Below are positions 1-12,204 of a DNA stretch of 64,000 bases, in pieces (position 1 is the first letter of the stretch; each line of letters begins with the position of its first letter). Location of the stretch: NCBI GenBank assembly GCA_934481515.1, contig CAKSPO010000005.1:1-64000 (forward strand). The letters are read 5' to 3'. A program made the translations under genes and the position numbers. This stretch comes from an uncultured Eubacteriales bacterium. Its GTDB lineage: Bacteria; Bacillota; Clostridia; Oscillospirales; CAG-272. The notes beneath the pieces were generated by a model that ran no database searches, was not told the origin of the DNA, and saw only the letters and a program-made list of their open reading frames with translations.

Positions 1-960
1 CACTCGGGTTCTGACAGTCCCCCGGACTGTCATTCATTACCCTCGTGCCGCTTCGCTACCCACTGGAGAAGGCTTTTAGGTAAATGCCCCTTGGATAAAA
101 ATCTATGCTGAGATAAAAATCTATGCGGCTTGCCGGGGCATGTTCGGCTTTCATTCCTTTCCCGAAAAAAATGTCAAACCAAAAAGAAAAATGACCGCGA
201 TGAAAAACAGTTTTTCCGGCGTCGCACGAACATTCCGGTTTTTTCTGATTCCGTAGGGGCGGGGTCTGCCCGCCCGTTTGTGCGGGTTTTGCGGTACAGC
301 TGGTAGGGGCACCAACGAGCGCCTTTTTAAGAGAGAGGCACCAGTACCACAAACAAAAAATCCGGCGGGGGAAATGCCGCCGGGATGATGGTACAGATTC
401 CTTAGAAACGGGCGGGTAGACCCCGCCCCTACGGTGGGTAGAGGAAATTTTTTTATTCAGCAGAAGCCGGATGCGGAATGGGGAAATGGGATTTTTCATC
501 CGTCGGAAACCGTAAAAATGCCGCAACAAAAAGCAAAATTCCCGGCGTCGCACAGGCGTTCCGGTTCCCTCCTCGCCGGTAGGGGCGGGGTCGACCCGCC
601 CGTTTGTGAGGAGATTGCGGCACATTGGGAAGGGGCGCCAGCGAACGCATCCGATTGTCCGATTTACCGCGTTGTAAATGGGCACCCGTCCCCGGCGGGG
701 GGGGAATGTCGCCGGAATGGTTGTTTGGATTCCTTAGAAGCGGGCGGGTTGACCCCGCGCGGGCAACGCCCGTTTCCTACGAGGTAGAGGGGATTCCAAC
801 GTTTGACGGGAGCCGGATGCGTAATGACAAATAGGATTTTTCGTCCGGCGGAGACGGAGCGGAATGTGTAAACGGGATTTTTCGCCCGGTGGGAACCGGA
901 AACGGAATGGCAGATGGGATTTTGTTCGTACGGTGGGAACCGGAAGTACAGAAGCCGGAA
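1..960. repeat. Composite intergenic repeat block (modules L, A-B, T)
   Basis: No gene is supported here. The block opens inside a long module (L, about 1-200) that is nearly repeated at 14427-14580 and partly at 5560-5690. Two A-B units follow (about 256-432 and 582-780). Each starts with GTAGGGGCGGGGTC and ends with the inverted form, GACCCCGCCCCTAC or a longer variant. Between and after them are copies of a short module (T) with the core TTTTTCGTCCGGCGG followed by AAGCCGG, in tandem at about 833-960. Small open frames here lack ribosome binding sites and differ between copies, so I treat the block as non-coding. Confidence 0.8.
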
Positions 961-973
961 AACGGCAGGAAAC

Positions 974-1016
974 AAAAGCGGAAGCGCTGATGATTTTTTC
1001 ACCAGTGCTTCCGTTT
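974..1016 (-). terminator. Probable terminator after the lipoprotein gene
   Basis: On the minus strand an imperfect stem pairs ACGGAAGCACTGG with the complementary CAGCGCTTCCGC around a loop of about ten bases, followed by CTTTTG. It lies about 30 bases past the stop of the lipoprotein gene, at the end of the gyrA transcription unit. Confidence 0.55.
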
Positions 1017-1045
1017 TCATTTTTTATCCTGTTCTTTTCCTTTTC

Positions 1046-1711
1046 TTATCCGGTGAAGGTATCCAGATACCAGCTTCCGTCCTCGTTGACCAGCCGGATT
1101 CTGCGGGTCTCCTTCTTTTCGGGCGTTTCCGGATCCCAGCAGTCGATCAGAAGATAGCATGCCTCGTCATTGCTCGGGTCGTCCACCCGCATGGAGGTGT
1201 AGTCATACACCAGCATGCCTGTGTAATAGACATAGTTTCCGGAGGTGGACTGATAGAGCCATTCGCCGTCCTCCATATACCTTGCGTAGGAATACTGTGC
1301 GTCTCCCAATCCGTCGCTGACCGCGTATCCCGTAAATGCGTGCGTAAACAGAATTTCGCTCATCTTGGACCCGTACACCCGCCGGGTTGCCTCCCGGATT
1401 TCTTCAAAGGAGCGGAAGGGGGTGGATTCCGCCACATATTCATAGTCCGTTCCATACTTGAAATCGTAGTACAGGTGGCGGTTTTCGGCATATTCCGAGC
1501 CCTGCCGGTAGACCGGGAGTCCTGCGCCGTAGAACACGTAATTGATCTTTTCCGCGCCCTCCAGCAGCTCCACCACGCGGTCGTATAGCTCCTCCACCGC
1601 CGGCTTTGACGAGCATCCGGTCAGGGCGGAACCGGCTCCCGCAAGGAGCAGCACCGTCAGAGCAAGCAGGAGGACGGTTTTATGGATTCTTTTTTTGAAA
1701 AACCTGTTCAT
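1046..1711 (-). CDS. Putative lipoprotein of unknown function
   Basis: This 221-residue protein has an N-terminal lipoprotein signal. A basic start (NRFFKKRIHK) precedes a hydrophobic stretch at residues 13-30 and the lipobox LTGC with the modified cysteine at position 33, so it should be anchored on the outer face of the membrane. The rest is polar, rich in tyrosine and acidic residues, with no domain I recognise; it may be a small beta-rich fold. The start codon follows AGGAGG at good spacing. It begins 33 bases after the gyrA stop on the same strand and is probably co-transcribed with gyrA, although nothing links it to topology. Sequence evidence supports only export and lipid anchoring. 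Confidence 0.75.
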   Translation of the reverse strand: MNRFFKKRIHKTVLLLALTVLLLAGAGSALTGCSSKPAVEELYDRVVELLEGAEKINYVFYGAGLPVYRQGSEYAENRHLYYDFKYGTDYEYVAESTPFRSFEEIREATRRVYGSKMSEILFTHAFTGYAVSDGLGDAQYSYARYMEDGEWLYQSTSGNYVYYTGMLVYDYTSMRVDDPSNDEACYLLIDCWDPETPEKKETRRIRLVNEDGSWYLDTFTG

Positions 1712-1744
1712 GACCGTTCCTCCTTCTTCTCTTTCTGTAAAAAA

Positions 1745-4369
1745 TCAGCTGTTTTCTTCGCCGTTTTCGGACTCTGCGGTCGTCTCTGCGGTTGTTTCGG
1801 CGGGTTCTTCAGCAGTCGGTTCCCCGTCGATTTTGACGGTTCCGGTGGTTTCCTCCGCATTCTCAGTGGATTCTTCTTCGTTCTCCCCGTTTTCTTCGTC
1901 CGTCTCGTCCTTCTTGGGTACCGTGGTGAAGTTCACCAGCTTCTGTCCGTCTCCGAGCCGCATGACGATGACGCCTCCGGCGCTTCTCGAACGGCTGGGA
2001 ATGCCCTCTACGGGGGTGCGGATGATGGTTCCTCCGTCGGTAATCATCATCAGATCCATTTCGTCGTTGACCGCCGCAATGCCCGTCAGAGCGCCGCTCT
2101 TTTCGGTCAGATTGTAGCAGGTGACGCCGTATCCGCCGCGGTGCTTCATCAGGCGGAAATCGTCAAACGGGCTACGCTTGCCGAATCCGTTTTCCGTAAT
2201 GCAGAGCAGGTCTTTGCCTTCCTCCACCACGCAGACTCCTTTGACGTAATCTCCGTCGCGCAGAGAGATTCCGCGGACGCCCCGTGCGGTTCTGCCGAGC
2301 ACACGTGCATCCTCCTCGGAGAAGCGGATCGCCTGTCCGGCGGCAGTTGCAATCAGAAGCTCGCAGTCGCCCTGCGTGCGGACCACGTAAACCAGCTCGT
2401 CTCCCTCGTCCAGAGACAGTGCGATTTTTCCGCCCTTTCTCTGGTATTCATATTCGGAGAGCCGCGTCCGTTTGATAACGCCGTTTCTTGTCACCATGGT
2501 CAGGTACTCGTCCTCCGGGAACGCATCTACGCTGATGCAGGCGGTCACCTTTTCCCCATCGGTCAGATCCAGAATATTGACCAGATTCTGTCCCCGCGCG
2601 GTTCTGCCCGCCTCCGGAATCAGATATGCCTTGCGCATCTGCATCTTTCCGGTGTTGGTGAACATCATCAGGTACGAATGGCTGTTGACCGAAAGCACCT
2701 GCTCGATATAATCCTCGTCCTTGGTGGACATGCCGATGATACCGCGTCCGCCGCGATGCTGTGCGGAGTAGGAATCCGACGGCTGGCGCTTGATATATCC
2801 GGCGTGCGTCAGGGTAATGACGCAGTTGTGGCGCTCGATCAGATCCTCCAGAATGATCTCATGCTCGGCGGGAACGATGGCTGTCCGGCGCTCGTCCGCA
2901 TATTTTGCACGAATCTCTCCCATTTCGTTTTTGATGATCTCTTTGATTTTTCCCATATCGGCAAGAATGGCTTCCAGTTCCAGAATCAGCTTGTGCAGCC
3001 GATCCAGCTCTTCCTCGATCTTGCTCCGTTCCAGGCCCGTGAGCTTTCCGAGCGTCATCTCGACGATTGCCTGCGACTGTGCGTCGCTCAGTCCGAACCG
3101 TTCCATCAGGGTTTGCTTGGATGCCGGAATGGAGGCGGAGGTCTTCATGATCTGCACAATCTCGTCGATGTTATCCAGTGCAATCTTGTAGCCCTCATAA
3201 ATATGCGCTTTTGCCTTCGCCTTTTCCAGATCATACTCGGTCCGGCGGATGATGACCTGCTCCTGATGCGCGATATAATGATCCAGAATGGTGGGAAGGC
3301 TGAGCACCTTCGGCTCGTTGTTGACCAGTGCCAGCATATTGATGGCAAAGGTATCCTGCAATTGTGTATATTTGTACAGCTGGTTGAGCAGAATCTGCGG
3401 ATTTGCGTCCTTGCGGTATTCCACCACGATTCTCATGCCGTCCCTGCCGGATTCGTCCCGCAGTTCGGTAATGCCTTCGATCTTCTTTTCCTTCACGCAG
3501 TCCGCGATGGACTGGCAGAGCATGCTCTTATTGACCCCGTAAGGAATTTCGGTGAAAACAATTCTCCGGTGTTCTTCCTCGATGTTGGAGTGGGAACGCA
3601 CCATGATGTGTCCTTTTCCGGTCAGGTACGCTTCCTTGATGCCGTTGACACCGTAAATGGTCGCGCTGGTCGGGAAGTCCGGTCCCTTGATGTACTGCAT
3701 CAGGTCGTCCACCGTGCAGTCCGGGTGATCCATCCGGTAAATGGTTGCGTCAATGACCTCTCCGAGGTTGTGCGGCGGAATGTTGGTTGCCATACCGACG
3801 GCAATTCCCATTGAGCCGTTGACCAGAAGGTTCGGGAAACGGGACGGCAGAACCGTCGGCTCCTGCATGCGGTTATCGAAGTTCGGCATCATGGGAACCA
3901 CGTTCTTGTCCAGATCCCGCATCATTTCGTCTGCAATCCGATCCAGTCTTGCTTCGGTATACCGGTATGCCGCGGCGGGATCTCCATCCACAGAGCCGAA
4001 GTTTCCGTGACCTTCAATCAATGTATAACGCATGGAGAAATCCTGTGCCATACGAACCATGGTTCCGTAAACCGCGGAGTCGCCGTGCGGATGGTAACGA
4101 CCCAGTACGTTACCAACCGTGGTAGCGGATTTGCGGAACGGCTTGGAATGCACCAATCCGTCCTCCCACATGGCATACAGAATCCGGCGCGCGCCCGGCT
4201 TCATACCGTCGCGCACGTCCGGAAGAGCACGGGACATGATGACCGACATGGAATATTCGATAAAGGATTTTTTGACCTCCTTTTCGATTCCCACGTCCAC
4301 AATTTTCTGGTTTTCGAACAGGGCAAGTTCCTGTTCCTTTTCCAACTGTTTGTCTTTTTCGTTTGCCAC
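1745..4369 (-). CDS. gyrA: DNA gyrase subunit A
   Basis: This is the DNA-cleaving subunit of gyrase, which works as A2B2 with GyrB to introduce negative supercoils. The protein has 874 residues from a GTG start preceded by AGGAAAG. The winged-helix/tower part carries the catalytic tyrosine at residue 137 in YRYTEARL. A GyrA-box variant (QHRGGRG) opens the C-terminal beta-pinwheel, which separates it from ParC. The quinolone-determining stretch reads [10 protein letters not shown], so the position equivalent to E. coli Asp87 is glycine 102, while Ser83 is kept as Ser98. The last 60 or so residues are an acidic, Thr/Glu-rich tail. It is separated from gyrB by mreC, mreD and a repeat block rather than being adjacent. 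Confidence 0.97.
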   Translation of the reverse strand: MANEKDKQLEKEQELALFENQKIVDVGIEKEVKKSFIEYSMSVIMSRALPDVRDGMKPGARRILYAMWEDGLVHSKPFRKSATTVGNVLGRYHPHGDSAVYGTMVRMAQDFSMRYTLIEGHGNFGSVDGDPAAAYRYTEARLDRIADEMMRDLDKNVVPMMPNFDNRMQEPTVLPSRFPNLLVNGSMGIAVGMATNIPPHNLGEVIDATIYRMDHPDCTVDDLMQYIKGPDFPTSATIYGVNGIKEAYLTGKGHIMVRSHSNIEEEHRRIVFTEIPYGVNKSMLCQSIADCVKEKKIEGITELRDESGRDGMRIVVEYRKDANPQILLNQLYKYTQLQDTFAINMLALVNNEPKVLSLPTILDHYIAHQEQVIIRRTEYDLEKAKAKAHIYEGYKIALDNIDEIVQIMKTSASIPASKQTLMERFGLSDAQSQAIVEMTLGKLTGLERSKIEEELDRLHKLILELEAILADMGKIKEIIKNEMGEIRAKYADERRTAIVPAEHEIILEDLIERHNCVITLTHAGYIKRQPSDSYSAQHRGGRGIIGMSTKDEDYIEQVLSVNSHSYLMMFTNTGKMQMRKAYLIPEAGRTARGQNLVNILDLTDGEKVTACISVDAFPEDEYLTMVTRNGVIKRTRLSEYEYQRKGGKIALSLDEGDELVYVVRTQGDCELLIATAAGQAIRFSEEDARVLGRTARGVRGISLRDGDYVKGVCVVEEGKDLLCITENGFGKRSPFDDFRLMKHRGGYGVTCYNLTEKSGALTGIAAVNDEMDLMMITDGGTIIRTPVEGIPSRSRSAGGVIVMRLGDGQKLVNFTTVPKKDETDEENGENEEESTENAEETTGTVKIDGEPTAEEPAETTAETTAESENGEENS

Positions 4370-4433
4370 GGTTTCTTTCCTTCCTGTTTCGTAAAAATAT
4401 CAGGTCACCGGCTCTTTTGCCGGAAAAATACGG

Positions 4434-4988
4434 TTATATCTGCCCTCTTCTTTTTTTCAGGATCCGACAGACGGTGCGCACCGGAAAATAACATACAAGT
4501 CCCGCCAGTGCGGTGATTCCAAGCTCCGGAAGTACCTCTGTCAGAAGAATCTCCGGAAGCCGGATGTAACGGTAGGTCAGTGCGGCGTAGGTCACCGTCA
4601 TTCCCGCCCTGAGACACAGCCCGCACAACAGGCACAAAAGGTAAATCGGATAGCTTCTGCCCTGCATCTCTCTGGAAAAGTTGCCCGCGACATAGCCGCA
4701 GAACAGGTAGAGAACCGGAAGCAGAGAAATACCGGTGGAGCCGAGCGCTTCAATCAGAAATCCGGCGCCGATGCCGGTAATTGCTCCGGCGTACCTGCCG
4801 CAGAGCACCGAAAACGCAAGCACCGTACACAGCATCAGATCCGGTACCGCTCCGAAAAAGCGGAGCCGCCCGAACAGAGAGACCTGCAAAACCGCCGCAA
4901 TCAGGAGCACCGCCCCGAATATCAGTGTATACCGGAGCATCATGGATCGGGTCTGTGCCCGGTAACCGAACACGCGATTCTGTGCCAT
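4434..4988 (-). CDS. mreD: Rod shape-determining protein MreD
   Basis: This 184-residue hydrophobic protein has five to six predicted membrane segments and the MreD pattern, including PDLMLCTVLAFSVLCGRY and a glycine-rich second half. MreD is the membrane subunit of the elongasome, working with MreC, MreB, RodA and PBP2 in lateral wall synthesis. The start follows AAAGGAG with short spacing. The stop is about 65 bases before the gyrA start, so co-transcription with gyrA is likely. mreC lies upstream on the same strand but about 1 kb of repeats separates them, which is odd because mreC and mreD are usually contiguous. No mreB is present in the window. Confidence 0.85.
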   Translation of the reverse strand: MAQNRVFGYRAQTRSMMLRYTLIFGAVLLIAAVLQVSLFGRLRFFGAVPDLMLCTVLAFSVLCGRYAGAITGIGAGFLIEALGSTGISLLPVLYLFCGYVAGNFSREMQGRSYPIYLLCLLCGLCLRAGMTVTYAALTYRYIRLPEILLTEVLPELGITALAGLVCYFPVRTVCRILKKRRGQI

Positions 4989-4997
4989 TTTTTCTCC

Positions 4998-5990
4998 TTT
5001 CCCGGATTTATACCCGGCGGGGGAAAGCCGCCGCCGGGGTGGTTGTGCGAATTTCTTAGGAGCGGGCGGGCAGACCCCGCCCCTACGGGATATATAGAGA
5101 TCCTTTGCCCAGCGGAAGCCGGAGCGGAATGACCGACGGGGAATTTTTCGTCTGGCAGAAGCCGTTAATGAAAAACAATTTTTCGGCGGTGCGCAAGCGT
5201 TCCGGTTTTCTCCTACCTCGGTAGGAAGCAGGCAAAGCCTGCGCGGGGTCTACCCGCCCGTTTGTGTGGGTTTTGAGGCACATTGGGTAGAGGTACAAAC
5301 AATGCATCCGTTTGTTCCATTTGCCGTGTTGTAAATGGACACCCGTTCCCGGTTGGGAAAATCCCGCCGGAATGATTGTCCGGACTTCTTAGAAGCGGGC
5401 GGGCAGACCCCGCCCCTACGGGATATATAGAGATCCTTTGCCCAGCGGAAGCCGGATGCGGAATGTGTAGATGGAATTTTTCGTCTGGTAGGAGCCGGAT
5501 GCAGAGTGGAAAGTTATCGTTTTGCAAAACAGCAAAAATTCCATGATACAGTTCACACCTCATCCGTCAGCCTTCGGCTGACACCTTCTCCCACTGGAGA
5601 AGGCTTTGGGGTAAATGCCCCTTGGATAAAAATCTATGCTGATTGCCGTGGGCATGTTCGGCTTTCATTCCTTTCCGGAAAAATATCAAACCGAAACGAA
5701 AAATGCCGATATAAAAAACAATGATAATGGCAAACGGGATTTTTTGTCCGACAGAAGCCGGGAAAATACCGGGAGAAAAAGCAATTTTTCCGGCGGTGCA
5801 CAAGCTTCCCGGTTCTCTCTGATTCCGTAGGGGCGGGGTCTGCCCGCCCGCTCCGAAACGATTTTTGCAAACGTTCCGGTTCCCTCCAAAGCCGGTAGGA
5901 AGCAGGCAAAGTCTGCGCGGGGTCTACCCGCCCGTTTGTGCGGGTTTTGAGAGACATCGGGCGGGGGTTGGAACGCAAAGAAAATATTTT
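4998..5990. repeat. Composite repeat block between mreC and mreD
   Basis: About 1 kb of non-coding repeat separates mreC from mreD. It holds a B module at about 5000-5086, a T copy, an A-B unit at about 5220-5420, another T copy, a long L module at about 5507-5690 and two A modules near 5828 and 5897. The L copy has the stem TCAGCCTTCGGCTGA and the motif CACTGGAGAAGG. The A copies near 5220 and 5897 are the long form carrying an inner hairpin (GCAGGC, spacer, GCCTGC). Confidence 0.8.
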
Positions 5991-5996
5991 ATTCTT

Positions 5997-6833
5997 TTAT
6001 TCCTCATATCCCGTGACGATCATGACCCATTTGAGCGAAGAAAAATCCACGGCAGGGCGGATTTTTGCAACCATGGTGCGGTTGTATTCGTCCACCTCGA
6101 CCGATTCCACGGTACCGATGACAAGCTCCGCCGGGTACACGCTTCCCGTTCCGCTGGAAAGCACACGGTCGCCTTCTTTTACATCCGCGTCCGTTTCCAG
6201 ATATGCCATGCGGCACATTCCTTCCGTCCGCATGCTGTAATCCCCTTCCACGATGCCGATGACCCCGGAGCGCGGAATATATGCTCCCACAGAGGTTGCC
6301 GTTTCCAGCACGGTGGAAACCATGCACCAGTTCAGTCCCGCTTCGGTCACATATCCGACGATGCCGGATTCGGTCACCACAGGCATGTTTTTTTCCACTC
6401 CGTGCATGGTGCCGCGGTTGAGGGTGAAGGTCGTCATATAATTTCCGGAGGAATAGCTGATAATCATTCCTTCCTCCATCCGGAAGGACGGATACTGCGC
6501 TTTCATACCAAGGTAATGCCGCAGGCGCTCATTTTCCTGCTCCAGCAGCGCCGCGCGCTCCAGCTCTTCCCGCAGGCGGCGGTTTTCCTCTTCCAGACTA
6601 TCATTTTTTTCGGAAACCGACCGGATGGAGGTAAAATACCGTTTCCATCCTTCGATTCCGTTGGCAACGGAGGAAACGCACCAGCGCACCGGCATGGTAA
6701 CGGTACCGATGATATTTTTGGCAAGTCCTCCGTATCCCATCAGTGCAAATGCGGAGGTCATGACCGACAGGACAACCGCGATGCAAAGGCAGATCAGAAA
6801 AAAACGATTCCGAAACAGCTTCAGAAGAATCAA
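5997..6833 (-). CDS. mreC: Cell shape-determining protein MreC
   Basis: MreC is a bitopic membrane protein that organises the elongasome on the outer face of the membrane. The sequence shows one N-terminal membrane segment (FFLICLCIAVVLSVM), a coiled coil rich in Glu, Arg and Leu (LEEENRRLREELERAALLEQ), and the two-barrel beta domain with VVTESGIVGYV and a GDRVLSSG-type turn. The start is uncertain. A TTG at 6833 has the strong AAGAGG/GGAGG run directly upstream. A TTG at 6887 in the same frame would add 18 residues but has a weak site. Length is about 278 residues, normal for the family. It lies between gyrB and the repeat block that separates it from mreD. Confidence 0.87.
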   Translation of the reverse strand: MILLKLFRNRFFLICLCIAVVLSVMTSAFALMGYGGLAKNIIGTVTMPVRWCVSSVANGIEGWKRYFTSIRSVSEKNDSLEEENRRLREELERAALLEQENERLRHYLGMKAQYPSFRMEEGMIISYSSGNYMTTFTLNRGTMHGVEKNMPVVTESGIVGYVTEAGLNWCMVSTVLETATSVGAYIPRSGVIGIVEGDYSMRTEGMCRMAYLETDADVKEGDRVLSSGTGSVYPAELVIGTVESVEVDEYNRTMVAKIRPAVDFSSLKWVMIVTGYEE

Positions 6834-7056
6834 CCTCCCCTCTTCCAAAGGTTTATGCCGGGAAAAGCCGTCAAAGCACTCCGTCAAATTTTTTCCGGAA
6901 TGCTGTCGAAACGAAATTCCGGCGGGTGATTCCGACGGAAAAATACCGGAACTTCAGAAAAACGGATTCTCCGGAATACGCCGGCATTTTTCCGGTTTTT
7001 TTTGTTCTCGGGTGACAGAACATTTCTCCGGTAGCAAAAAAACGGACGATGAAAAA

Positions 7057-9051
<1,995 letters not shown>

Positions 9052-9327
9052 TCATTCTCTGTAAATCTCATTGAAATCCGATTCTCTGACCCTCCCGTAG
9101 AGGGACGCGGAGGAAAGTGCCGAAAAACAGATCCGGTACTTTTTCCCCACCCGGTAAAGAACAAAGGATTTCGGTACCTCCGCCGAGGCAAACGAAACCT
9201 CCCGCCGCTCCTCGGCGCGGGAAAGATATTTTTTGGTGATTGCAGAAACCGTTGCGGTATCGGCATCAAAAATACCGATCACATCCCGGATCCGCAAATT
9301 CCGGTGATTCCCGATATGAAGATACAT
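9052..9327 (-). CDS. remB: RemB-like DUF370 family regulator
   Basis: This 91-residue protein starts MYLHIGNHRNLRIRDVIGIF and contains DTATVSAITKKYL and PKSFVLYR, matching the RemB/YaaB (DUF370-type) family encoded between recF and gyrB in Bacillus and many Clostridia. In Bacillus subtilis RemA and RemB affect matrix gene expression; that the role is the same here is inference. A GAGG-type site lies just before the ATG. It sits 30 bases after recF and about 50 bases before gyrB, consistent with one transcript. It is slightly longer at the C-terminus than Bacillus RemB. Confidence 0.85.
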   Translation of the reverse strand: MYLHIGNHRNLRIRDVIGIFDADTATVSAITKKYLSRAEERREVSFASAEVPKSFVLYRVGKKYRICFSALSSASLYGRVRESDFNEIYRE

Positions 9328-9357
9328 AAATTCCGCCTCTTATTCTTTTTCCGTGCC

Positions 9358-10464
9358 TTAAATTTCCCGGTACTGTCCTTTTTCCACTGCGATGGTCTTT
9401 CCTGCCGCTTTTCCGAACGGCTCGCAGGTGGTGATAATGACCTGCCGGTCGTGAATCCGGGAAGAAAGATAGGCTCTTCTGCCGGCATCCAGCTCCGAGA
9501 ACACATCATCGAACAGAAAGACCGGCTTTTCCCCGCACACCGCGCGGCATACCTCCCCTTCTGCCAGCTTCATGGCAAGCGCCAGAGAGCGCTGCTGTCC
9601 CTGGGAGGCATATGCCCGCGCGGACATTCCGTTGAGCAGAATCTCAATATCGTCCTTATGGATGCCGTACAGTGTTGTTCCGGCGCCGAGTTCCCGATCC
9701 CAATGTGCGGTCAGAAGGTTTCGGTAGACCTCTGCCGTTCTCTTTTCGTCCTCATATTCCTCCGGTTCCTGCCGGGAGGAGCCATCGTATCGAACCGACG
9801 GGATTTCCTTTTCCCCGGTCATCTCCGCAAAGCAGGTGCGGATTTCTCCCTCTGCCTGCTTCAGGTACCGGTAGCGGTACCGGGAAATGACCGCCGCTTC
9901 CTCTGCAAGCTGCTCCGACCACATCTCCGCCGTTTCTTCAAAGATCCGGCGGTTTTCCTGTCCTTCTCTGATCAAACGGTTGCGTTGTTTGAGAATACGG
10001 TTATACCGCTGCAGGCTTTTGAGATAGACCGGATAGAGCTGGGAAATGGCGATATCCAGATAATTTCTCCTCTCTCCAGGTCCTTCCTTGATCATGGAAA
10101 GGTGCTCCGGACAGAACAGCACCGTGCGGAATTCTCCGACAATGTCGGAAACCCTTGCCACCCGGTTCCGGTTCTGTTCAAACTGCTTTTTTCTTCCCTG
10201 AGACAGGAAAACCGTGATGTTCTGTTCCCGCACCGAATCCCGAAAATCCACCGAAACCGACGCCGTCCCGGCGCCGAACCGGATCATTTCCTCATCATGC
10301 TGGGTGCGGAAGCTTTTTCCGAAGGAGGTCAGTCCGATCGCCTCCAGAAGATTTGTTTTTCCCTGTGCATTCTCGCCGCAGAGAATGTTGATTCCGGAAT
10401 CCAAACAGAGATCCGCTTCCGCAATGTTCCGAAAATCCCGGATCCGGATCCTACGACATTCCAT
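9358..10464 (-). CDS. recF: DNA replication and repair protein RecF
   Basis: RecF is an SMC-like ATPase that helps load RecA at single-strand gaps with RecO and RecR. The 368 residues carry Walker A (GENAQGKTNLLEA), the ABC-type signature region (ASQGQQRSLALAMKLAEGE) and Walker B with D-loop (VFLFDDVFSELDAGRR). The length is normal. The ATG lies nine bases after the dnaN stop, with AAGGAA overlapping the end of dnaN, so translation is probably coupled. Confidence 0.96.
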   Translation of the reverse strand: MECRRIRIRDFRNIAEADLCLDSGINILCGENAQGKTNLLEAIGLTSFGKSFRTQHDEEMIRFGAGTASVSVDFRDSVREQNITVFLSQGRKKQFEQNRNRVARVSDIVGEFRTVLFCPEHLSMIKEGPGERRNYLDIAISQLYPVYLKSLQRYNRILKQRNRLIREGQENRRIFEETAEMWSEQLAEEAAVISRYRYRYLKQAEGEIRTCFAEMTGEKEIPSVRYDGSSRQEPEEYEDEKRTAEVYRNLLTAHWDRELGAGTTLYGIHKDDIEILLNGMSARAYASQGQQRSLALAMKLAEGEVCRAVCGEKPVFLFDDVFSELDAGRRAYLSSRIHDRQVIITTCEPFGKAAGKTIAVEKGQYREI

Positions 10465-10473
10465 ATGCCCGTC

Positions 10474-11625
10474 TTATTCCTTCATCCGGACCGGCAGGAG
10501 CATGAACAGCTCTTTGCATGCTTCCTCTTCCGGCTCCGGCTCGATGTTGATGCTGGTGAGCGCCGAGGTCATGGAAATTTTCACCTTTTCCGCATCCGTC
10601 GCGCGCAGGCTGTCGATCAGAAAACGGTTGTTGAACGCGATCAGAAGGTCGTCTCCCTCATGCTCGATGTCCACCTCGTCATAGGTACTTCCCAATGTGG
10701 AAACCGCGGAAATCTTGAGCACCTCTCCGCAGAACTCCAGTTTGACATGGGATCGCACGCTTCCCGCTACCTTTTCCTCCGTGACAAGTGCGGCTCTCTC
10801 CAGAGCGGAAATCATTTCCTCCCTCTTTACCACGGCAAAAATCCGGTGTGTTTTGAGAATGATCCGGTCATAGTCAATATACTGACCTTCGATCAGGCGG
10901 GAGAAGAAAATCAAGCCTCCAATGTGGAAAACAATGTTCTTCCGGGTCATGAAAATCCGGACATCCTCCCGCTCGTCGTCCCGGAGCAGTTTGTAAAGCT
11001 CTCCTACGGTCTTGTTCGGGAGAATAAAAGAAAAGTGAAGCGCTTCCCCGTTCTCGTTTTTGTTTTCAATGTCGGTTTTCACCGAGCACTTTGCCATCTT
11101 ATAGCTGTCACAGGAGACCGCAAGCAGCTCTCCCTCTTCCACCTTGAAATAGCATCCGTTGAGCACCGGCCGCTGGTCGTTGACTCCCATCGCGTACATG
11201 ACCTTGTTCAGCATCCGTTTCAGTACCGACTGACCGATGACAAAGCCGTCCTCCGTGGAAAGGCGCGGAATGGTGGGATACTCGGAAGCGTCCATTGCGT
11301 TCATCTTGTGATTGGATTTTCCGGAGGAAATGCATGCCTGCATATTTTCGTTGACCGTCAGGGTCACGAACTCCCCTTCCATTACACGCAGGGTCTGCAC
11401 GAACTTCTGTGCGTTGATGATGGCGCTTCCTTCCTCCACAACCTCTGCCGGAACGCAGATGCGCATTCCTTTTTCCAGATCGAAGGTGGTCATGGTGCAG
11501 CTCTGGTCCGCCCGGGCTTCCATCAGAATTCCCTCCACTGCGGAGACGGTGGACTTTCCGGAAACGGCACACATCAGAGGAGCGACCGCCTCGCTGACGG
11601 ATTGTCTTTTGAAAATAATTTTCAT
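10474..11625 (-). CDS. dnaN: DNA polymerase III beta sliding clamp
   Basis: DnaN forms the ring-shaped dimer that tethers the replicative polymerase to DNA. I place the start at the ATG encoding MKIIFKRQSVSEAVAPLM, with AAGGA upstream, giving 383 residues; an in-frame extension upstream lies within the origin region and is not typical of the family. Three repeated clamp folds can be followed, ending with the conserved C-terminal segment (KELFMLLPVRM). It is followed at nine bases by recF. Confidence 0.97.
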   Translation of the reverse strand: MKIIFKRQSVSEAVAPLMCAVSGKSTVSAVEGILMEARADQSCTMTTFDLEKGMRICVPAEVVEEGSAIINAQKFVQTLRVMEGEFVTLTVNENMQACISSGKSNHKMNAMDASEYPTIPRLSTEDGFVIGQSVLKRMLNKVMYAMGVNDQRPVLNGCYFKVEEGELLAVSCDSYKMAKCSVKTDIENKNENGEALHFSFILPNKTVGELYKLLRDDEREDVRIFMTRKNIVFHIGGLIFFSRLIEGQYIDYDRIILKTHRIFAVVKREEMISALERAALVTEEKVAGSVRSHVKLEFCGEVLKISAVSTLGSTYDEVDIEHEGDDLLIAFNNRFLIDSLRATDAEKVKISMTSALTSINIEPEPEEEACKELFMLLPVRMKE

Positions 11626-11800
11626 TGGATTTTGTTCCTTTCCAACATGATTCTGATTCAAAATTTCAGGAAAAACATCCTGCCGGAGTTTTCGGCACAA
11701 GATGTTCCGCCGTTATTCTGTTATCGTTTTTGCGCGCAGCGCAGAAAAAACAGAAAGATAGAAATATAAATGTCGTAGTAGCAGTAGTGCCTGCGGAAAC

Positions 11801-12179
11801 TGTGGACAACCAAAATTCCCTTGTGAGACAATGATTTTTTGAAATCCTGTTTTGCGTTTGTCTGTGGAAAAAGGAGGGAGAAAAAAAGGAAAACAAAATC
11901 CTTTTTCCGTGTTTTTTTTATTTTTCGTGCAAATTGGCACGGTTGGGCACAAACGAAAGTTTTCCTTTTTTTCTTTCCACAGGGAAAAGAAAGGAAAAAG
12001 CAGAAGAACACAGGGAAAAGGGCTTTTCCGGAGCTTTTTCCACAGAACAGGGAAAAAAGTTTTCCGCTTGATTTTTTCTTTTTACACAAGAAGATTTTAA
12101 AGTTTTTCGTTTCTCCTCCCCAAGAAAAGAGAAGGTTTTTCACATGGTTTTCCACACTTGTTGAAAACTCTGTGGAAAA
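11801..12179. other. Probable oriC with a cluster of DnaA boxes
   Basis: The dnaA-dnaN gap carries six sites close to the DnaA box TTATCCACA. TTTTCCACA occurs at 12036-12044 and 12148-12156 on the plus strand and at 11863-11871 and 12171-12179 on the minus strand. CTTTCCACA is at 11973-11981, and TTGTCCACA on the minus strand at 11801-11809. Between them are A/T-rich purine-pyrimidine runs, for example around 12065-12105, that could serve as the unwinding element. This is the only such cluster I see in the window. Strand-switch points and GC skew would be needed to confirm that it is the active origin. Confidence 0.8.
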
Positions 12180-12204
12180 TACGGAAAAGTGTTGTTGAAA
12201 GGGG

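Noticed and set aside
434..834. Short plus-strand frames inside the first repeat block
   Set aside because: They lie in repeat modules, differ between copies, and lack ribosome binding sites.
1682..3814. A 710-codon plus-strand frame inside gyrA
   Set aside because: It is antisense to gyrA and has no domain or ribosome binding site.
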